A stretch of DNA of 64,000 bases from Paenibacillus sp. FSL R7-0345 (GTDB lineage Bacteria; Bacillota; Bacilli; Paenibacillales; Paenibacillaceae). Positions 32,651 through 42,351 of the stretch are shown piece by piece (the stretch's first letter is position 1; each line of letters starts with the position of its first letter). Both the position numbers and the translations under genes were made by a program. The stretch is taken from the NCBI RefSeq assembly GCF_038595055.1, contig NZ_CP152002.1, positions 5,004,501 to 5,068,500 of the forward strand, given 5' to 3'. The notes under the pieces were generated by a model that saw only the letters and a list, made by a program, of their open reading frames with translations, was not told the origin of the DNA and did no database searches.

Positions 32651-34224
32651 TCCATTTCCCTGTAGATAAAATAATCAAAGTCGGCATGCCGGCGTGTTCC
32701 TCCCAGATCCTGCACACAGACCCCGATAAAGGTTCCGGTAAAACGCAGCGGCTCCTTGGCCTCATCCGAGAGATGGGCGATGTGGATCTCCCCGCCCGCT
32801 GGAGACCAGCTGCCTGCTTCAACCGCATAATAGAATTGCAGAGTATCCCGGCTGACCACCGCTCTGAGATACACCGCACCTGCGTCCGGCAGGGGAAGGT
32901 CCGCTTCAAGCAGCTCGTCATATACTCCCCGGTCGGACCGGATAATCCCGATTACTCGGCCGTGCTGTTCCAGATGTGTGATCCGTAAGTACACATAATC
33001 CTCTGTGTTGTAATAGAGGATTAGACCGGCCATCTGCTGGAAGCTGTCCGGTGCGAATTCAACCACCGTCTCCGCTTCAACGCTGAATGCCTGCTGCCGG
33101 CGGGCAACCAGGCTCTGCCGGTGGCAGGAGCTCAGCGACTCCATGCCCTTCAGCCGCAGGAAGCCCGGCCGCTCGCTGAGCGAGAGCCAGTCCGGCCCCG
33201 GTGGAATCCGCAGCGTGTTCCACTGGTCTCCCAGCTGCCGCCCGTCGAATTCATCCTTTTCCGGCTCCGCTGCGAACAGGTAAGGCGGCAGGGCTGGTGC
33301 CTTTACCCGGGCAGATGGGACATTCCCGCCCCCTTCCAGGCGCAGCCAGTCCTCTTCATCCCAGTAGCACTTCTGCAGAGCCGTTTCCCGGCCCAGAATA
33401 CAGTGAAAACCGTCTACAGGCCTTGCACACAGATGGGCCATGTACCATTCCCCGGACGGGGTTTCTATCAGCGACCCGTGACCGGCCTTCTGGAGCAGCA
33501 GCTCCGGATGGCCGCCGCTGCTCAGCATCGGGTTATGCGAATCTACCTCATACGGTCCCAGCAGGGTAGCAGAGCGGGCCATCGTAACGGCATGCTTGTA
33601 CCTTGTTCCGCCTTCTGCTGTCAGCAGGTAGTAATAACCGCTGCGCTTATACAGATGCGGGCCTTCCGTAAAGCCGATCTCCGTACCTTCAAAAATCGCC
33701 GTAACCGGGCCAATCAGCCGTCTCTCCGCCTCTGAATATTCCTGGATAACGATGCCGCCGAATTTGTTCTTCCCCTTGCGGAAATCCCAGCGCATGTTGA
33801 GCAGCCATTTCCGGCCGTCCTCATCATGGAACAGGGACGGGTCGAATCCGCTGCTGTTCAGATAGACCGGATCGGACCACGGCCCTTCTATGCTGGAAGC
33901 GGTCACCAGATAATTATGGGTATCCTTGAAAGCACCCTTGTGCGACTTCACATCGGTATAAATTAAATAGAACAGGCCGTTGTCATAGGTCAGGCAGGGT
34001 GCCCATACGCCGTCGGAGTCCCCGTTACCCGCCATATTCAGCTGGGATATCCGGTCCAGCGGCCGTTTCAGCAGCCTCCAGTTCATCAGATCCCTGGAGT
34101 GGTAAATCTGCACGCCCGGAAACCATTCAAAGGTGGACGTAGCAATGTAATAATCATCCTCTACGCGGACTATCGACGGATCGGGGTTAAATCCGCGCAG
34201 CACAGGATTCGTAATGACGTTCAT
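32647..34224 (-). CDS. GH43 beta-xylosidase/arabinofuranosidase
   Basis: A 525-residue protein with the five-bladed propeller of GH43. It has general base Asp15 in NPDPSIVR, pKa-modulating Asp128 in GFDPSLF and general acid Glu187 in FTEGPHLY, plus a C-terminal beta-sandwich (about 320-525) typical of XynB-like enzymes. It lacks a signal peptide. It starts 2 bases after the upstream gene stops and overlaps the GH1 gene, so all three are coupled. Removal of xylose or arabinose from imported xylo-oligosaccharides is the likely role. Confidence 0.92.
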   Translation of the reverse strand: MNVITNPVLRGFNPDPSIVRVEDDYYIATSTFEWFPGVQIYHSRDLMNWRLLKRPLDRISQLNMAGNGDSDGVWAPCLTYDNGLFYLIYTDVKSHKGAFKDTHNYLVTASSIEGPWSDPVYLNSSGFDPSLFHDEDGRKWLLNMRWDFRKGKNKFGGIVIQEYSEAERRLIGPVTAIFEGTEIGFTEGPHLYKRSGYYYLLTAEGGTRYKHAVTMARSATLLGPYEVDSHNPMLSSGGHPELLLQKAGHGSLIETPSGEWYMAHLCARPVDGFHCILGRETALQKCYWDEEDWLRLEGGGNVPSARVKAPALPPYLFAAEPEKDEFDGRQLGDQWNTLRIPPGPDWLSLSERPGFLRLKGMESLSSCHRQSLVARRQQAFSVEAETVVEFAPDSFQQMAGLILYYNTEDYVYLRITHLEQHGRVIGIIRSDRGVYDELLEADLPLPDAGAVYLRAVVSRDTLQFYYAVEAGSWSPAGGEIHIAHLSDEAKEPLRFTGTFIGVCVQDLGGTRRHADFDYFIYREME

Positions 34225-34226
34225 CC

Positions 34227-36905
34227 CTAAGCCTCCTTCACCAGACGCCGCAGCGGCGTTACTGTCACCGGGCCGATCAGCCCGCTCGGGTCCTGCTGGG
34301 CAAAGGCAGACAGGAAATCCTGCTGATCCTTAGCCAGCGTATTGGTAACCTCAACAACGAGCGTATTGGTTCCTTGGCGGATGGCCCCGGTTACCTCCAT
34401 CCGGTACGGAGGACAGATACACAGGCCTGCAGGCTGGCCGTTGATCCATGCTTCCGCCGTTTCGTAAACTTCTCCCAGCTCAAGTAATATGCTGTCAGCA
34501 GAATCCTCCCACTCGAACTCCGTTTCATACCGGAACGTTCCGGAGAATTCCGGCAGCAGGTCCGGTGCGCTCATATTTTGTAATGTTTTTAACGTGACCG
34601 GCGCGTCAAACGCAGGATAGGACTCCGAAACAGCTGTGGAAACCGTCCATTCGCCCTGCAGCGTTAGCTCCGGCCCGTCCGCAGTCCATGCCCGTTCAGC
34701 AGAGCAATCTGCAAGTACAGCGCCGTAAAGCAGCACGATGGATTCATACGGATGAAGCTCAAGCTCCACTGTTGCTGCTCCTGATTCGCCGCTTGGCTCC
34801 ATCAGCGTTAACTGGTTGCGGAAGGCGTCATAACCATATACCGCGCCCTCTCCAGCAAGAGGCAGGGTAACCTTCGTGGAGATGACTTTATGCGGGCTTT
34901 CATTAAAGAACATAAAAACATCCGAATCCTCATGTACATAATGGTAATTCCGCAGATACGGCTCGTATCCGTCTGCCTTAATTTCGTAATAGCCAGCGGC
35001 GGTAAGCATGTCTGCAAGCCCTTTTAATCCGCTAATCTTCACATTCGGGCAGGCAGAAAGGAATGACAATGCAGCGGACACATCTGTACCCTCACTGGAG
35101 CGTACCGGAAGTCCATCTACAAAGTACACAGGCAGCCCCAGCCCCGCATAATCCGCCAGCTGCCGGAGCAGCTCCGCCGGAAGCGCCTCCGCATACGGGA
35201 TAATTAGGCACTGATATTCCTCAAGGTTAACATGCAGCTTACTGTCTTTAACCTTCGCCTCATCCAGCAGAATATCAGCCGGAAGCACCTCACAGTCGAT
35301 CTGATGCTGCAGCAGCACCCTTACCGGCTTATGGAAATACATCGCTTCCCCTGACCACTCCGCTTCCCCATGGTACAGGACGGCTGCGGTTGCCACATGT
35401 CTGCCGCCTGAAATCAGATGGCTGATCCGGTTAATGTACCGGTTCAGATAACCGTAGTAGCGGTACTGCGGGTTCTTCCCGCCTGCATACATATGAGGGC
35501 CGCAGTCCGGGTCCGGGAACGGCTTCTGGGTAAAAGCATGCGGCACAAACCGGTTCACACCGCGCACCAGCATATGATCCGTCAGCCACTTCATCAGCTT
35601 CAGGCCTTCGGTCCAGCCGTAGGCACCATAGACCTCGCACATCGTCCGGCCCTGCTTCTTCGGATCAATATGCCCGAGCGATACCCCGAGCTTGGCCAGG
35701 CCATAGTGGAAAAATTCACTGTCTGTCACGCCTGAAGCCGAGCGGAAGGAAATTTCATCGAAGCCGGGAACGATCTGCCACAGCACCACATCAAGGCCTG
35801 ACATATCCTGCCCCCACATGGACCGGAAGAAATGTCCTGCGCCGGGACCGAGTCTGGCGTGAACATTGTTATCTTCAAGCACATGTCCGATATACTCCAC
35901 CCCGCGCGCTCTGCACCAATCTCCAAGCTGATTACAGAAATTCTCCGCATACAGCCTGCTGACAATATTCATGTAGCTGTAACGGACTCTGTCCGATTGT
36001 TCGCCCGCGTCATGCCAGAGGAGATGCAGCTGGTTGCGGTAATCCCCGCCCAAAGCCTGCTCCAGCAGAGGCGGCATGTCACTGCTCCAAGGGAGCGATA
36101 CTCCGGCTTTGCCCGGACGGGATTCGAAATCAAATGTCGTCTTGTCATTGTAAAAGCCCGGTTCATCCGAGAAAAAGCCGGCAAAGGTCTGCCCGAAATC
36201 ATCCTTATAACGCTCATAGATTGCCTCATAAACCGTATCGAGCAGGATCCGGACAGATGCCCGGTCCAGCGGGTTCAAGTAATCCGCCTGCTTTTCACTG
36301 CCGCCCTGGTTGTCCTCCGAAATAACAAAGACCCGCCAATATCCTTCAGGAATATCCCAGTAAACGATACCTGCCTGTATGCGGTCTGTAAGGTCGATGG
36401 ATTCACTGAGCAATGCCCCGCTTACAGGGTCGCGGCGGACGGCGGTCACAGAGATCAGCTTGTTCCGGCCGCTGGCATTTGTTCTGAGAGAGATCGTCGG
36501 CCGGAGTCCTGTCATCAGCAGCGTATCGACCAGCAGAGAAGCCCCCGGCGCAGGTCCAACCGTATCCACATAACGTTCACCCAGGAATTTGCGGTGCAGC
36601 TCCTCCGGCGCCTCCTTTACCTTGCCTGCCGCATGCCCGGTCGGAAAATGGTCATCATCCAGCAGCCACACCTTCATTCCGCGCTTGCGCGCCTCGTCCA
36701 TAATAATGTCCATATCCAGCCACCACTTCGGTCCGAGAAAATCCGGATGCGGCCGGGCCTCGATACAGACCGCCCCGATGCCCGATTCGTGAACCCGGGC
36801 CATTTCCTCCCGGATCATCTCTTCTTCTTCCCCATGCTGCCAGAGAAACGGAAGAATATAATTCTCTTCCCGGCCCTGAAGCACTTCTGTTATACGACTG
36901 CTCAT
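34227..36905 (-). CDS. Large glycoside hydrolase-like protein (GH106/GH2-like), copy 1
   Basis: An 892-residue cytoplasmic protein without a signal peptide. The N-terminal barrel half has PFLWQHGEEEE, EARPHPDF (49-56) and WLLDDDHFPTG. FAGFFSDEP (241-249) carries acidic residues suited to catalysis. EYIGHVLEDNN and the C-terminal GH2-type sugar-binding beta-sandwich (about 760-870) follow. The nearest described enzymes are alpha-L-rhamnosidase-like and GH2-domain proteins; the activity is not established. A close paralogue lies at 48.6-51.3 kb. It is in the operon after the permeases, with AGGAGG upstream. Confidence 0.8.
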   Translation of the reverse strand: MSSRITEVLQGREENYILPFLWQHGEEEEMIREEMARVHESGIGAVCIEARPHPDFLGPKWWLDMDIIMDEARKRGMKVWLLDDDHFPTGHAAGKVKEAPEELHRKFLGERYVDTVGPAPGASLLVDTLLMTGLRPTISLRTNASGRNKLISVTAVRRDPVSGALLSESIDLTDRIQAGIVYWDIPEGYWRVFVISEDNQGGSEKQADYLNPLDRASVRILLDTVYEAIYERYKDDFGQTFAGFFSDEPGFYNDKTTFDFESRPGKAGVSLPWSSDMPPLLEQALGGDYRNQLHLLWHDAGEQSDRVRYSYMNIVSRLYAENFCNQLGDWCRARGVEYIGHVLEDNNVHARLGPGAGHFFRSMWGQDMSGLDVVLWQIVPGFDEISFRSASGVTDSEFFHYGLAKLGVSLGHIDPKKQGRTMCEVYGAYGWTEGLKLMKWLTDHMLVRGVNRFVPHAFTQKPFPDPDCGPHMYAGGKNPQYRYYGYLNRYINRISHLISGGRHVATAAVLYHGEAEWSGEAMYFHKPVRVLLQHQIDCEVLPADILLDEAKVKDSKLHVNLEEYQCLIIPYAEALPAELLRQLADYAGLGLPVYFVDGLPVRSSEGTDVSAALSFLSACPNVKISGLKGLADMLTAAGYYEIKADGYEPYLRNYHYVHEDSDVFMFFNESPHKVISTKVTLPLAGEGAVYGYDAFRNQLTLMEPSGESGAATVELELHPYESIVLLYGAVLADCSAERAWTADGPELTLQGEWTVSTAVSESYPAFDAPVTLKTLQNMSAPDLLPEFSGTFRYETEFEWEDSADSILLELGEVYETAEAWINGQPAGLCICPPYRMEVTGAIRQGTNTLVVEVTNTLAKDQQDFLSAFAQQDPSGLIGPVTVTPLRRLVKEA

Positions 36906-36953
36906 ATATACCTCCTGCAGACTAAATTCGTATGCCTCATACTTTTCACCTGA

Positions 36954-37823
36954 TTATCCTTTTACCGAGCCGATCATCGCACCTTTAACGAAATACTTCT
37001 GCAGGAACGGATACACCACAATAATCGGAACAATGGCAAAAATTACGGTTGCCGCTCTTAACGTGCGCTCGTTGTAGTTGAGATTGGCTGTTGAAGCGGC
37101 ACCTGCCATAATCACGCTGTCGTCGGTAATGAACTGGCGGATCTTGATCTGCAGCGGGAACCAGCTGGTGTCCTGCAGGAAGAACAGCGGATGCTGGAAC
37201 TGATTCCACAGTACCACGCCGTAGAACAAGGCGAGCGTTGCAAGCACTGCCTTGGACAGCGGGAGCACGAACTGGAACAGCATCCGGAAATATCCGCAGC
37301 CCTCCAGGAAGGCCGCTTCCTCCAATTCCTTGGAGAACTGCTTGAAGAAGGTCCGCATAATGATCAGATTGAACGGATTCAGAATATGCGGGATGATCAG
37401 CACCAGCGGATTATCATACAGGCCGATGCCCCGTACCGTCAGGAAGTAAGGCACAATCGGCGCTTTGAAGATCATCGCGATAACAACAGCCATCATAATG
37501 ACCGAACCCCAGCGGAATTCCGGCTTGGACAGCGGATAAGCGAACAAGGCGGTCATCAGCAGGGCCAGCACCGTACCGCTGAGCGTTGTGGTAAGGGTCA
37601 GAAAGAACGATCTCCACAGGTCGGGACGGTCGATAATATAACTCCAGGAGTCAAACGTAAATTGCTTCGGCCACAGGGTGACCAGGTTCATGTCCACCGC
37701 ACTTTTCGAGCTTAACGAAGTTGAAATAACGGACACCAGCGGAATCAAGGCCACAACCGAGAAAAGAATGAGCAGCCCGGTGATTACTCCTACAAATACT
37801 TTTTCGCTTCTTGATGTAAGCAT
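36954..37823 (-). CDS. Carbohydrate ABC transporter permease (LplC/YtcP type)
   Basis: A 289-residue inner-membrane permease with six helices, the first at about 12-35. The EAA loop for ATPase docking reads EEAAFLEGCGYFRMLFQFVLPL. The C-terminal KYFVKGAMIGSVKG is typical of the YtcP/LplC branch, which imports complex plant oligosaccharides. It starts 2 bases after the stop of its partner permease. No ATPase gene is near; such systems use a shared MsmX-type ATPase encoded elsewhere. Confidence 0.93.
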   Translation of the reverse strand: MLTSRSEKVFVGVITGLLILFSVVALIPLVSVISTSLSSKSAVDMNLVTLWPKQFTFDSWSYIIDRPDLWRSFFLTLTTTLSGTVLALLMTALFAYPLSKPEFRWGSVIMMAVVIAMIFKAPIVPYFLTVRGIGLYDNPLVLIIPHILNPFNLIIMRTFFKQFSKELEEAAFLEGCGYFRMLFQFVLPLSKAVLATLALFYGVVLWNQFQHPLFFLQDTSWFPLQIKIRQFITDDSVIMAGAASTANLNYNERTLRAATVIFAIVPIIVVYPFLQKYFVKGAMIGSVKG

Positions 37824-37824
37824 C

Positions 37825-38730
37825 TTACCAGAGCCCCCCGTCTGAAACCTTTTTAGACAGCTTGTTGAAGGTGTAGACCATTATAAATCCGATAACGGAC
37901 TGGAACAGGCCTACTGCCGTGGCGAAGCTGTATTGCCCTTGCTGAATACCTGTGCGGAATACATAGGTATCGAGAATATCCCCGACGTTGTAGGTCATCG
38001 GCGTCAGCAGGTTGTAGACCTGATCGAAGCCGAGATCCAGGAAGTTCCCGATATCCAGCAGGAACAGTACAAGCACCGTAGGCAGAAGAATCGGGAAGGT
38101 GATATGCCGGATCTGCCGGAATCGGGAGGCTCCATCGATCATCGCTGATTCGTAGAGCTGCGGATCAATGGCACTGATGGCCGCCATATAGACGACGGTG
38201 CCCCAGCCTGCATCCTTCCAGATGGAGGCGAGTACATAAATCGGCCGGAAGTATGCGCTTTCCTGCATCGCCAGGACAGGCTCGCTGCCGAACCATCCGA
38301 GGACAATGTTAAACATCCCGCTTAAGGAAAAGAAATCGAAGAGAATACCGCCTACGATAACCCAGGAGAGAAAATGCGGAATGTACAGCGCAGTCTGAAT
38401 TCCTTTTTTGAGCGCCGATTTCCGGATCTCATTGATCATCATGGCCAGCAGCACAGGAATCGGAAATACAATGGTAAGCTTGAACAGGCCCAGCAGCAGC
38501 GTGTTGCTGAATACTCGCAGGAAATCGGGATGCTTCAGCAGGGTTTCGAAGTGCTTGAACCCTGCCCAGGGGCTGTCTATAAACCCCTGGAATACGGAAT
38601 AATCTTTGAAGGCGATTACAGCACCGGCCAGCGGAATGAATTTGAATACGATCAGAAAGATCATTCCCGGGATCGCCATGACATACAGCGGCCAGTACAC
38701 CTTCAGTTGATGAGATGCAATAAATTTCAA
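37825..38730 (-). CDS. Carbohydrate ABC transporter permease (LplB/YteP type)
   Basis: A 301-residue permease with six helices and the EAA loop YESAMIDGASRFRQIRHITFPI. A TTG start at 38730 follows GGGGGG after 7 bases. It pairs with the next gene to form the channel, and with the solute-binding lipoprotein at 40.6-42.2 kb. A near-consensus cre site lies 26 bases upstream, so the permease part may have its own catabolite-repressed promoter in addition to read-through. Confidence 0.93.
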   Translation of the reverse strand: MKFIASHQLKVYWPLYVMAIPGMIFLIVFKFIPLAGAVIAFKDYSVFQGFIDSPWAGFKHFETLLKHPDFLRVFSNTLLLGLFKLTIVFPIPVLLAMMINEIRKSALKKGIQTALYIPHFLSWVIVGGILFDFFSLSGMFNIVLGWFGSEPVLAMQESAYFRPIYVLASIWKDAGWGTVVYMAAISAIDPQLYESAMIDGASRFRQIRHITFPILLPTVLVLFLLDIGNFLDLGFDQVYNLLTPMTYNVGDILDTYVFRTGIQQGQYSFATAVGLFQSVIGFIMVYTFNKLSKKVSDGGLW

Positions 38731-38755
38731 AGTGTTCCCCCCATTATCCAGACGT

Positions 38756-38769
38756 TGAATTCGTTTACA
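38756..38769. promoter_or_regulatory. cre site upstream of the permease genes
   Basis: TGAATTCGTTTACA matches TGWAANCGNTNWCA at 13 of 14 positions. Confidence 0.55.
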
Positions 38770-38862
38770 ATGTAACTATATGCCCAGTCCGATAACGTCT
38801 CAATTGGGCGTTTTTAAGTTCATTCAGGGTCATTTTCAACAGAATGAAGACGCCGCCTCCGG

Positions 38863-40539
38863 CTAGACCGCCCGGTGTATCCAGCCCTCAGTGATACCGG
38901 TTTCATTGAACGCGTCTACCCGCACATATACCGGCTGGTCTGCGATCAGTGCACCGATCATTACATCTTTGCACCCGAATACCATATGGCTGTGATACAG
39001 CTTGTCCGCTGCATAACCCCAGAGCACGTTGTATCCTGTAGCTGTACTCCCGTCCCAGCGTACGTGAAGATCAAGCTTATTCTCGAGCACAGTTACTACT
39101 CCGCTAGTCTGTTCAGGCAGCTCTCCCGTCCCCTTCCCGAACACCCTGAGCCCGGATATGCAGGCCTGCTGGCCGAACGGCAGCTCCATTACGGTGCACC
39201 GGATAAACCGGGCTGTGATTCCTTCTTCCCGCACAATCAGATCATGCGGCAGATCTGTAGCAGCTTCTGTCTTATCCTCCATTACAAAATACTCCACGCC
39301 GTCCAGTGAGCCTTCCAGCAGCCAGCGGGTGAAGAACTGCTTCCGGACAATATAGCGGTTCTTCTGCAGCACGGCTTCTGCCGGAAGGTCAACCTGCAGC
39401 CGGTCATCCGCAAAATTGATCTGCACCGCATGTACGCTGCATTCCTGCTTCAAATCCAGTTCCAGCCACTCCCCCGGTTGGCTGGAGCCGGCTCTCCACC
39501 AGGTCTGAACATTTTCATCTGCCGCCCTGGAGGGCTCATAACCCGGCTCTGAGGATGAAGCTGCGGCCGGCTTGTTATAAGAGAGCAGCATCCATTCAGG
39601 CTTGCTCCATGGGTCCATCCGCCTCTGCTCCAGCCGGTACGGCCAATCGCCGAAGCGCTGGTTGCAGAACAGGTCGCCGTCACTGTCGAACCCCGCCGGC
39701 CACAAGCCTATCCTTCTTTCAAACAAGTGGTTCATGCTGATCCGCATCGTAGAAATATGCCACAGATTGCCGTAATGGTCCGCCTGTGTAGAGCCATGCC
39801 CGGCTCCCGGCATAAAGCCGCCGGGCTTATAAGAGAAGGGATTATTGTCCGCCAATCTGAACGGGCCCAGCGGTTTATCTGAAATATAGACCGCATCCGA
39901 GTAAATATTATGCTCCGTACCCGGACTGGCATATTGCAGATAGTAAGTCCCGTTATGCTTGTCCATCCACGCTCCTTCAATATAAGGAGCGGTTCCATCC
40001 TCAATATGATTTTCGCCCTTTCTTTCATAACCCAGCTCACCGGAGTTTCCATGAATAAGGGCAATGGGGTCTGATAACGGCTGCATGTCCCCGGGATTAA
40101 GCTCTACGCCGTAAATAGGCGTAACATTGGAGCATCCCCAGTAGAAATACAGTCTTCCGTCCTCATCCTGGAACAGGTTAGGGTCCCAGAAGGGAAAGCT
40201 CCCTGGTATTTCTTCAAAATCACCGTTCACCGGATCTTTGGTTCTGTAGAACGAGCAATTTTTGGATTTATCCGAGGCGGAGAAATACAAATAGTCACCG
40301 ATGACCCGCACATCAGGTGCGTAGTCGTACACAGGCACACCCTCAAGCGGATGGAAGGTCCAGGCGGTGAGATCGGTGCTTGTCAGAAATCCCGCAGTCA
40401 TAGACGGAAACAGATAGTACGCTCCGTGAAAAATAATCAGGGTAGGATCAGCCGCTTCCCTGAATGCCCCTCGCTTGCCCATAAACTCAACTATCTGGTA
40501 TTTGTATTCGATGTTTAGCGGATTGCACAGGTAAGTCAT
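38863..40539 (-). CDS. GH43-type glycosidase with discoidin-like and Fn3-like domains
   Basis: A 558-residue protein. The N-terminal propeller (about 20-330) has the GH43-like acidic sites in ADPTLII (Asp31), FWDPNLFQDEDG and YIEGAWMDK. It is followed by an F5/8-type discoidin domain (about 350-480, SRAADENVQTWWRAG) and a fibronectin-III-like tail. The start is the ATG at 40539, behind AAGGAG/GGAG; the frame continues 48 codons upstream without a ribosome site, through the terminator of the preceding gene. It has no signal peptide, so it is probably intracellular. Arabinosidase, xylosidase or galactosidase activity is possible. Confidence 0.87.
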   Translation of the reverse strand: MTYLCNPLNIEYKYQIVEFMGKRGAFREAADPTLIIFHGAYYLFPSMTAGFLTSTDLTAWTFHPLEGVPVYDYAPDVRVIGDYLYFSASDKSKNCSFYRTKDPVNGDFEEIPGSFPFWDPNLFQDEDGRLYFYWGCSNVTPIYGVELNPGDMQPLSDPIALIHGNSGELGYERKGENHIEDGTAPYIEGAWMDKHNGTYYLQYASPGTEHNIYSDAVYISDKPLGPFRLADNNPFSYKPGGFMPGAGHGSTQADHYGNLWHISTMRISMNHLFERRIGLWPAGFDSDGDLFCNQRFGDWPYRLEQRRMDPWSKPEWMLLSYNKPAAASSSEPGYEPSRAADENVQTWWRAGSSQPGEWLELDLKQECSVHAVQINFADDRLQVDLPAEAVLQKNRYIVRKQFFTRWLLEGSLDGVEYFVMEDKTEAATDLPHDLIVREEGITARFIRCTVMELPFGQQACISGLRVFGKGTGELPEQTSGVVTVLENKLDLHVRWDGSTATGYNVLWGYAADKLYHSHMVFGCKDVMIGALIADQPVYVRVDAFNETGITEGWIHRAV

Positions 40540-40568
40540 GTAGCTCCACTCTCCTTGATAAAAATAAA

Positions 40569-40595
40569 TCCGCCCGGCAGCAGACGCCGGGCGGA
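40569..40595 (-). terminator. Intra-operon terminator after the solute-binding protein gene
   Basis: TCCGCCCGGC / GCCGGGCGGA with a 7-base loop, followed by TTTATTTTT on the minus strand. It sits between the binding-protein gene and the next GH43 gene, so the lipoprotein should be made in excess over downstream products. Confidence 0.85.
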
Positions 40596-40613
40596 CTTTT
40601 GCAGCAATAGCGC

Positions 40614-42203
40614 CTATTTCTTGATCTTCGCGTACCATTCTCTGGCCCGCTTGGTTACCTCTTCGCCGCCGGACTTGTTCCATTTCTCGACGAACTCGTC
40701 AAATTTGCTGATTGGATACTGCCCAAGGATAATTTTGCTGGCATACTCTACATAGAGTGTACGGTTGTTAATATCCGGATAGCCGTCGTATACGCTGGCC
40801 GGCATACCGTCACCGGCGATCACCTTGGCATATTTCTGGGCTTCCTGCATATTGCGGTTCACCTGGTCAATTGCCCACATCCGGTCTTCGGAAGCTGTGC
40901 TCTTATTCAGATCCATCATGAAATCAAGCGTAGATATTTTGGCATACGGATCGAGAATCAGATTTTCCTGTGTACTCTTGTCGTCCGGCAGTCTGGTTGC
41001 CTGGCCGTCCTTCATCGTATAGTGCATGCCTTCTACTCCGAGATACAAGTCCTTCCAGACCTTCGGATCATACATATTGTTCAGCAGCTTCAGGGTAGCC
41101 ATCAGCTTCTTCTCGTCCTTGTTGTTCTTCACTACCCAGGCAGGAGGCGTAAAGCGTTTCCATGTATAGAAGCCTTCATAGCCCTCAACCTTCGGAACCG
41201 GCAGCACTGTAAATTCAGCCTTTACCCCTGTGTTCTTGAACAGATTTTCCAGAGGCAGATAGCCGGATTCAACCCAGTGGAAGTAATTTCCGACTTTATC
41301 GGCATGGATTTTGCCGTCCCACTTATCTTTGGAATTCAGCAGCGATTCCTTGTCCATGAGGCCTTCCTGATACAGCTTGGCCATGTACTCTAGCGCAGCC
41401 TTCATGTTCGGGGTTACGGCAGAGTAGGTCAGCTCACCGTCATAGATATCCCAGTCCGGATAGCCTTCAAACATCGCTACACCATACATTGCGAACAGAT
41501 GATCCATCCAGCGTGCCTGCTCCCGTCCGCCTGTAGGAAGCTCATCCTGCTGTCCGTTACCGTTCGGATCCTGATCCCGGAATGCAATCAGAACTTTTTC
41601 GTACTCCTCCTGGGTTGTCGGCATCTGCAGGCCCAGCTTGTCGAGCCAATCCTGGCGGATCATGCCGGCATATCTTCCGTAGTCCACCATCCCCGGGATG
41701 TAATAGATCTTGCCCTGGCCCGTAGGGTCATTGGCTTTGACGATATCCCACATGTCCTGCGGGATGGCATTCCACAGGTTCGGCGCGTATTCAGGCAGCA
41801 GATCTGTCAGATCGGCGAGCGCACCGTTTTTCGCCAGGCTGTCTTCCAGTCCCTGCTGCGGCAGGAACAGATCCGGCATTTCGTTGGCGGCAATCTTCAG
41901 GTTCAGCTGGTTCAGGTAATTCGTCCCCCCGTTCCACTCCACATACGGATGAAGGACGCCGACGCCAAGCTTTTCCTTGTAGAATTCGTACAGCTTGCTC
42001 CCCTTCTCAATCGGCTTGTAGCCAATGTTGGTGCCCCAGACCTCGATGTCAACAATCTCGTCTCCGGCAGCACTCTGGTTTTGGCTCTGGCTCTGGTTAT
42101 CAGCGGCAGAATTTCCGGCATTGTTGTTACCGCCACAAGCGGTTACAGCGGTAATGGCCAGGGCACCGGTTGCCAGTATTAACCCGATCTTTTTAAATTT
42201 CAT
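40614..42203 (-). CDS. Extracellular carbohydrate-binding lipoprotein (LplA type)
   Basis: A 529-residue solute-binding protein of the large LplA/YtcQ type. The signal peptide ends in ITAVTAC (lipidated Cys23), followed by a Gly/Asn/Ser/Gln linker (24-47) and a two-lobed binding domain. Length and the repeated aromatic residues (WVESGYLPLENLF, WKRFTPPAWVVKNN) suit binding of oligosaccharides. AGGGGGAG precedes the ATG. A cre site lies 28 bases upstream. It works with the two permeases 2-4 kb downstream and is probably induced by the adjacent YesM/YesN pair. Confidence 0.94.
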   Translation of the reverse strand: MKFKKIGLILATGALAITAVTACGGNNNAGNSAADNQSQSQNQSAAGDEIVDIEVWGTNIGYKPIEKGSKLYEFYKEKLGVGVLHPYVEWNGGTNYLNQLNLKIAANEMPDLFLPQQGLEDSLAKNGALADLTDLLPEYAPNLWNAIPQDMWDIVKANDPTGQGKIYYIPGMVDYGRYAGMIRQDWLDKLGLQMPTTQEEYEKVLIAFRDQDPNGNGQQDELPTGGREQARWMDHLFAMYGVAMFEGYPDWDIYDGELTYSAVTPNMKAALEYMAKLYQEGLMDKESLLNSKDKWDGKIHADKVGNYFHWVESGYLPLENLFKNTGVKAEFTVLPVPKVEGYEGFYTWKRFTPPAWVVKNNKDEKKLMATLKLLNNMYDPKVWKDLYLGVEGMHYTMKDGQATRLPDDKSTQENLILDPYAKISTLDFMMDLNKSTASEDRMWAIDQVNRNMQEAQKYAKVIAGDGMPASVYDGYPDINNRTLYVEYASKIILGQYPISKFDEFVEKWNKSGGEEVTKRAREWYAKIKK

Positions 42204-42230
42204 GTTTCTCCCCCTTAACAGGCTATTTAT

Positions 42231-42244
42231 TGAATCCGCTTACA
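42231..42244. promoter_or_regulatory. cre site upstream of the binding-protein gene
   Basis: TGAATCCGCTTACA, 13 of 14 matches to the CcpA consensus, lies in the promoter region of the binding-protein gene. Confidence 0.6.
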
Positions 42245-42318
42245 ATAGCAATAATATAATTTGCACAACTGCTCTACAATTAGTCATTTTTAAGTTTAAA
42301 CATGCTATTTTTAAGTTA

Positions 42319-42345
42319 AAAACCACTCCTGCAGGAAGTGGTTTT
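42319..42345 (-). terminator. Terminator of the second response-regulator gene
   Basis: AAAACCACT / AGTGGTTTT hairpin, T-rich on the minus strand, 7 bases past the stop. Confidence 0.75.
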
Positions 42346-42351
42346 CCCCGG

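Noticed and set aside
31274..32665. 463-codon plus-strand frame opposite the GH1 gene
   Set aside because: It is the complement of a complete GH1 gene with all catalytic motifs, and no start signal is present.
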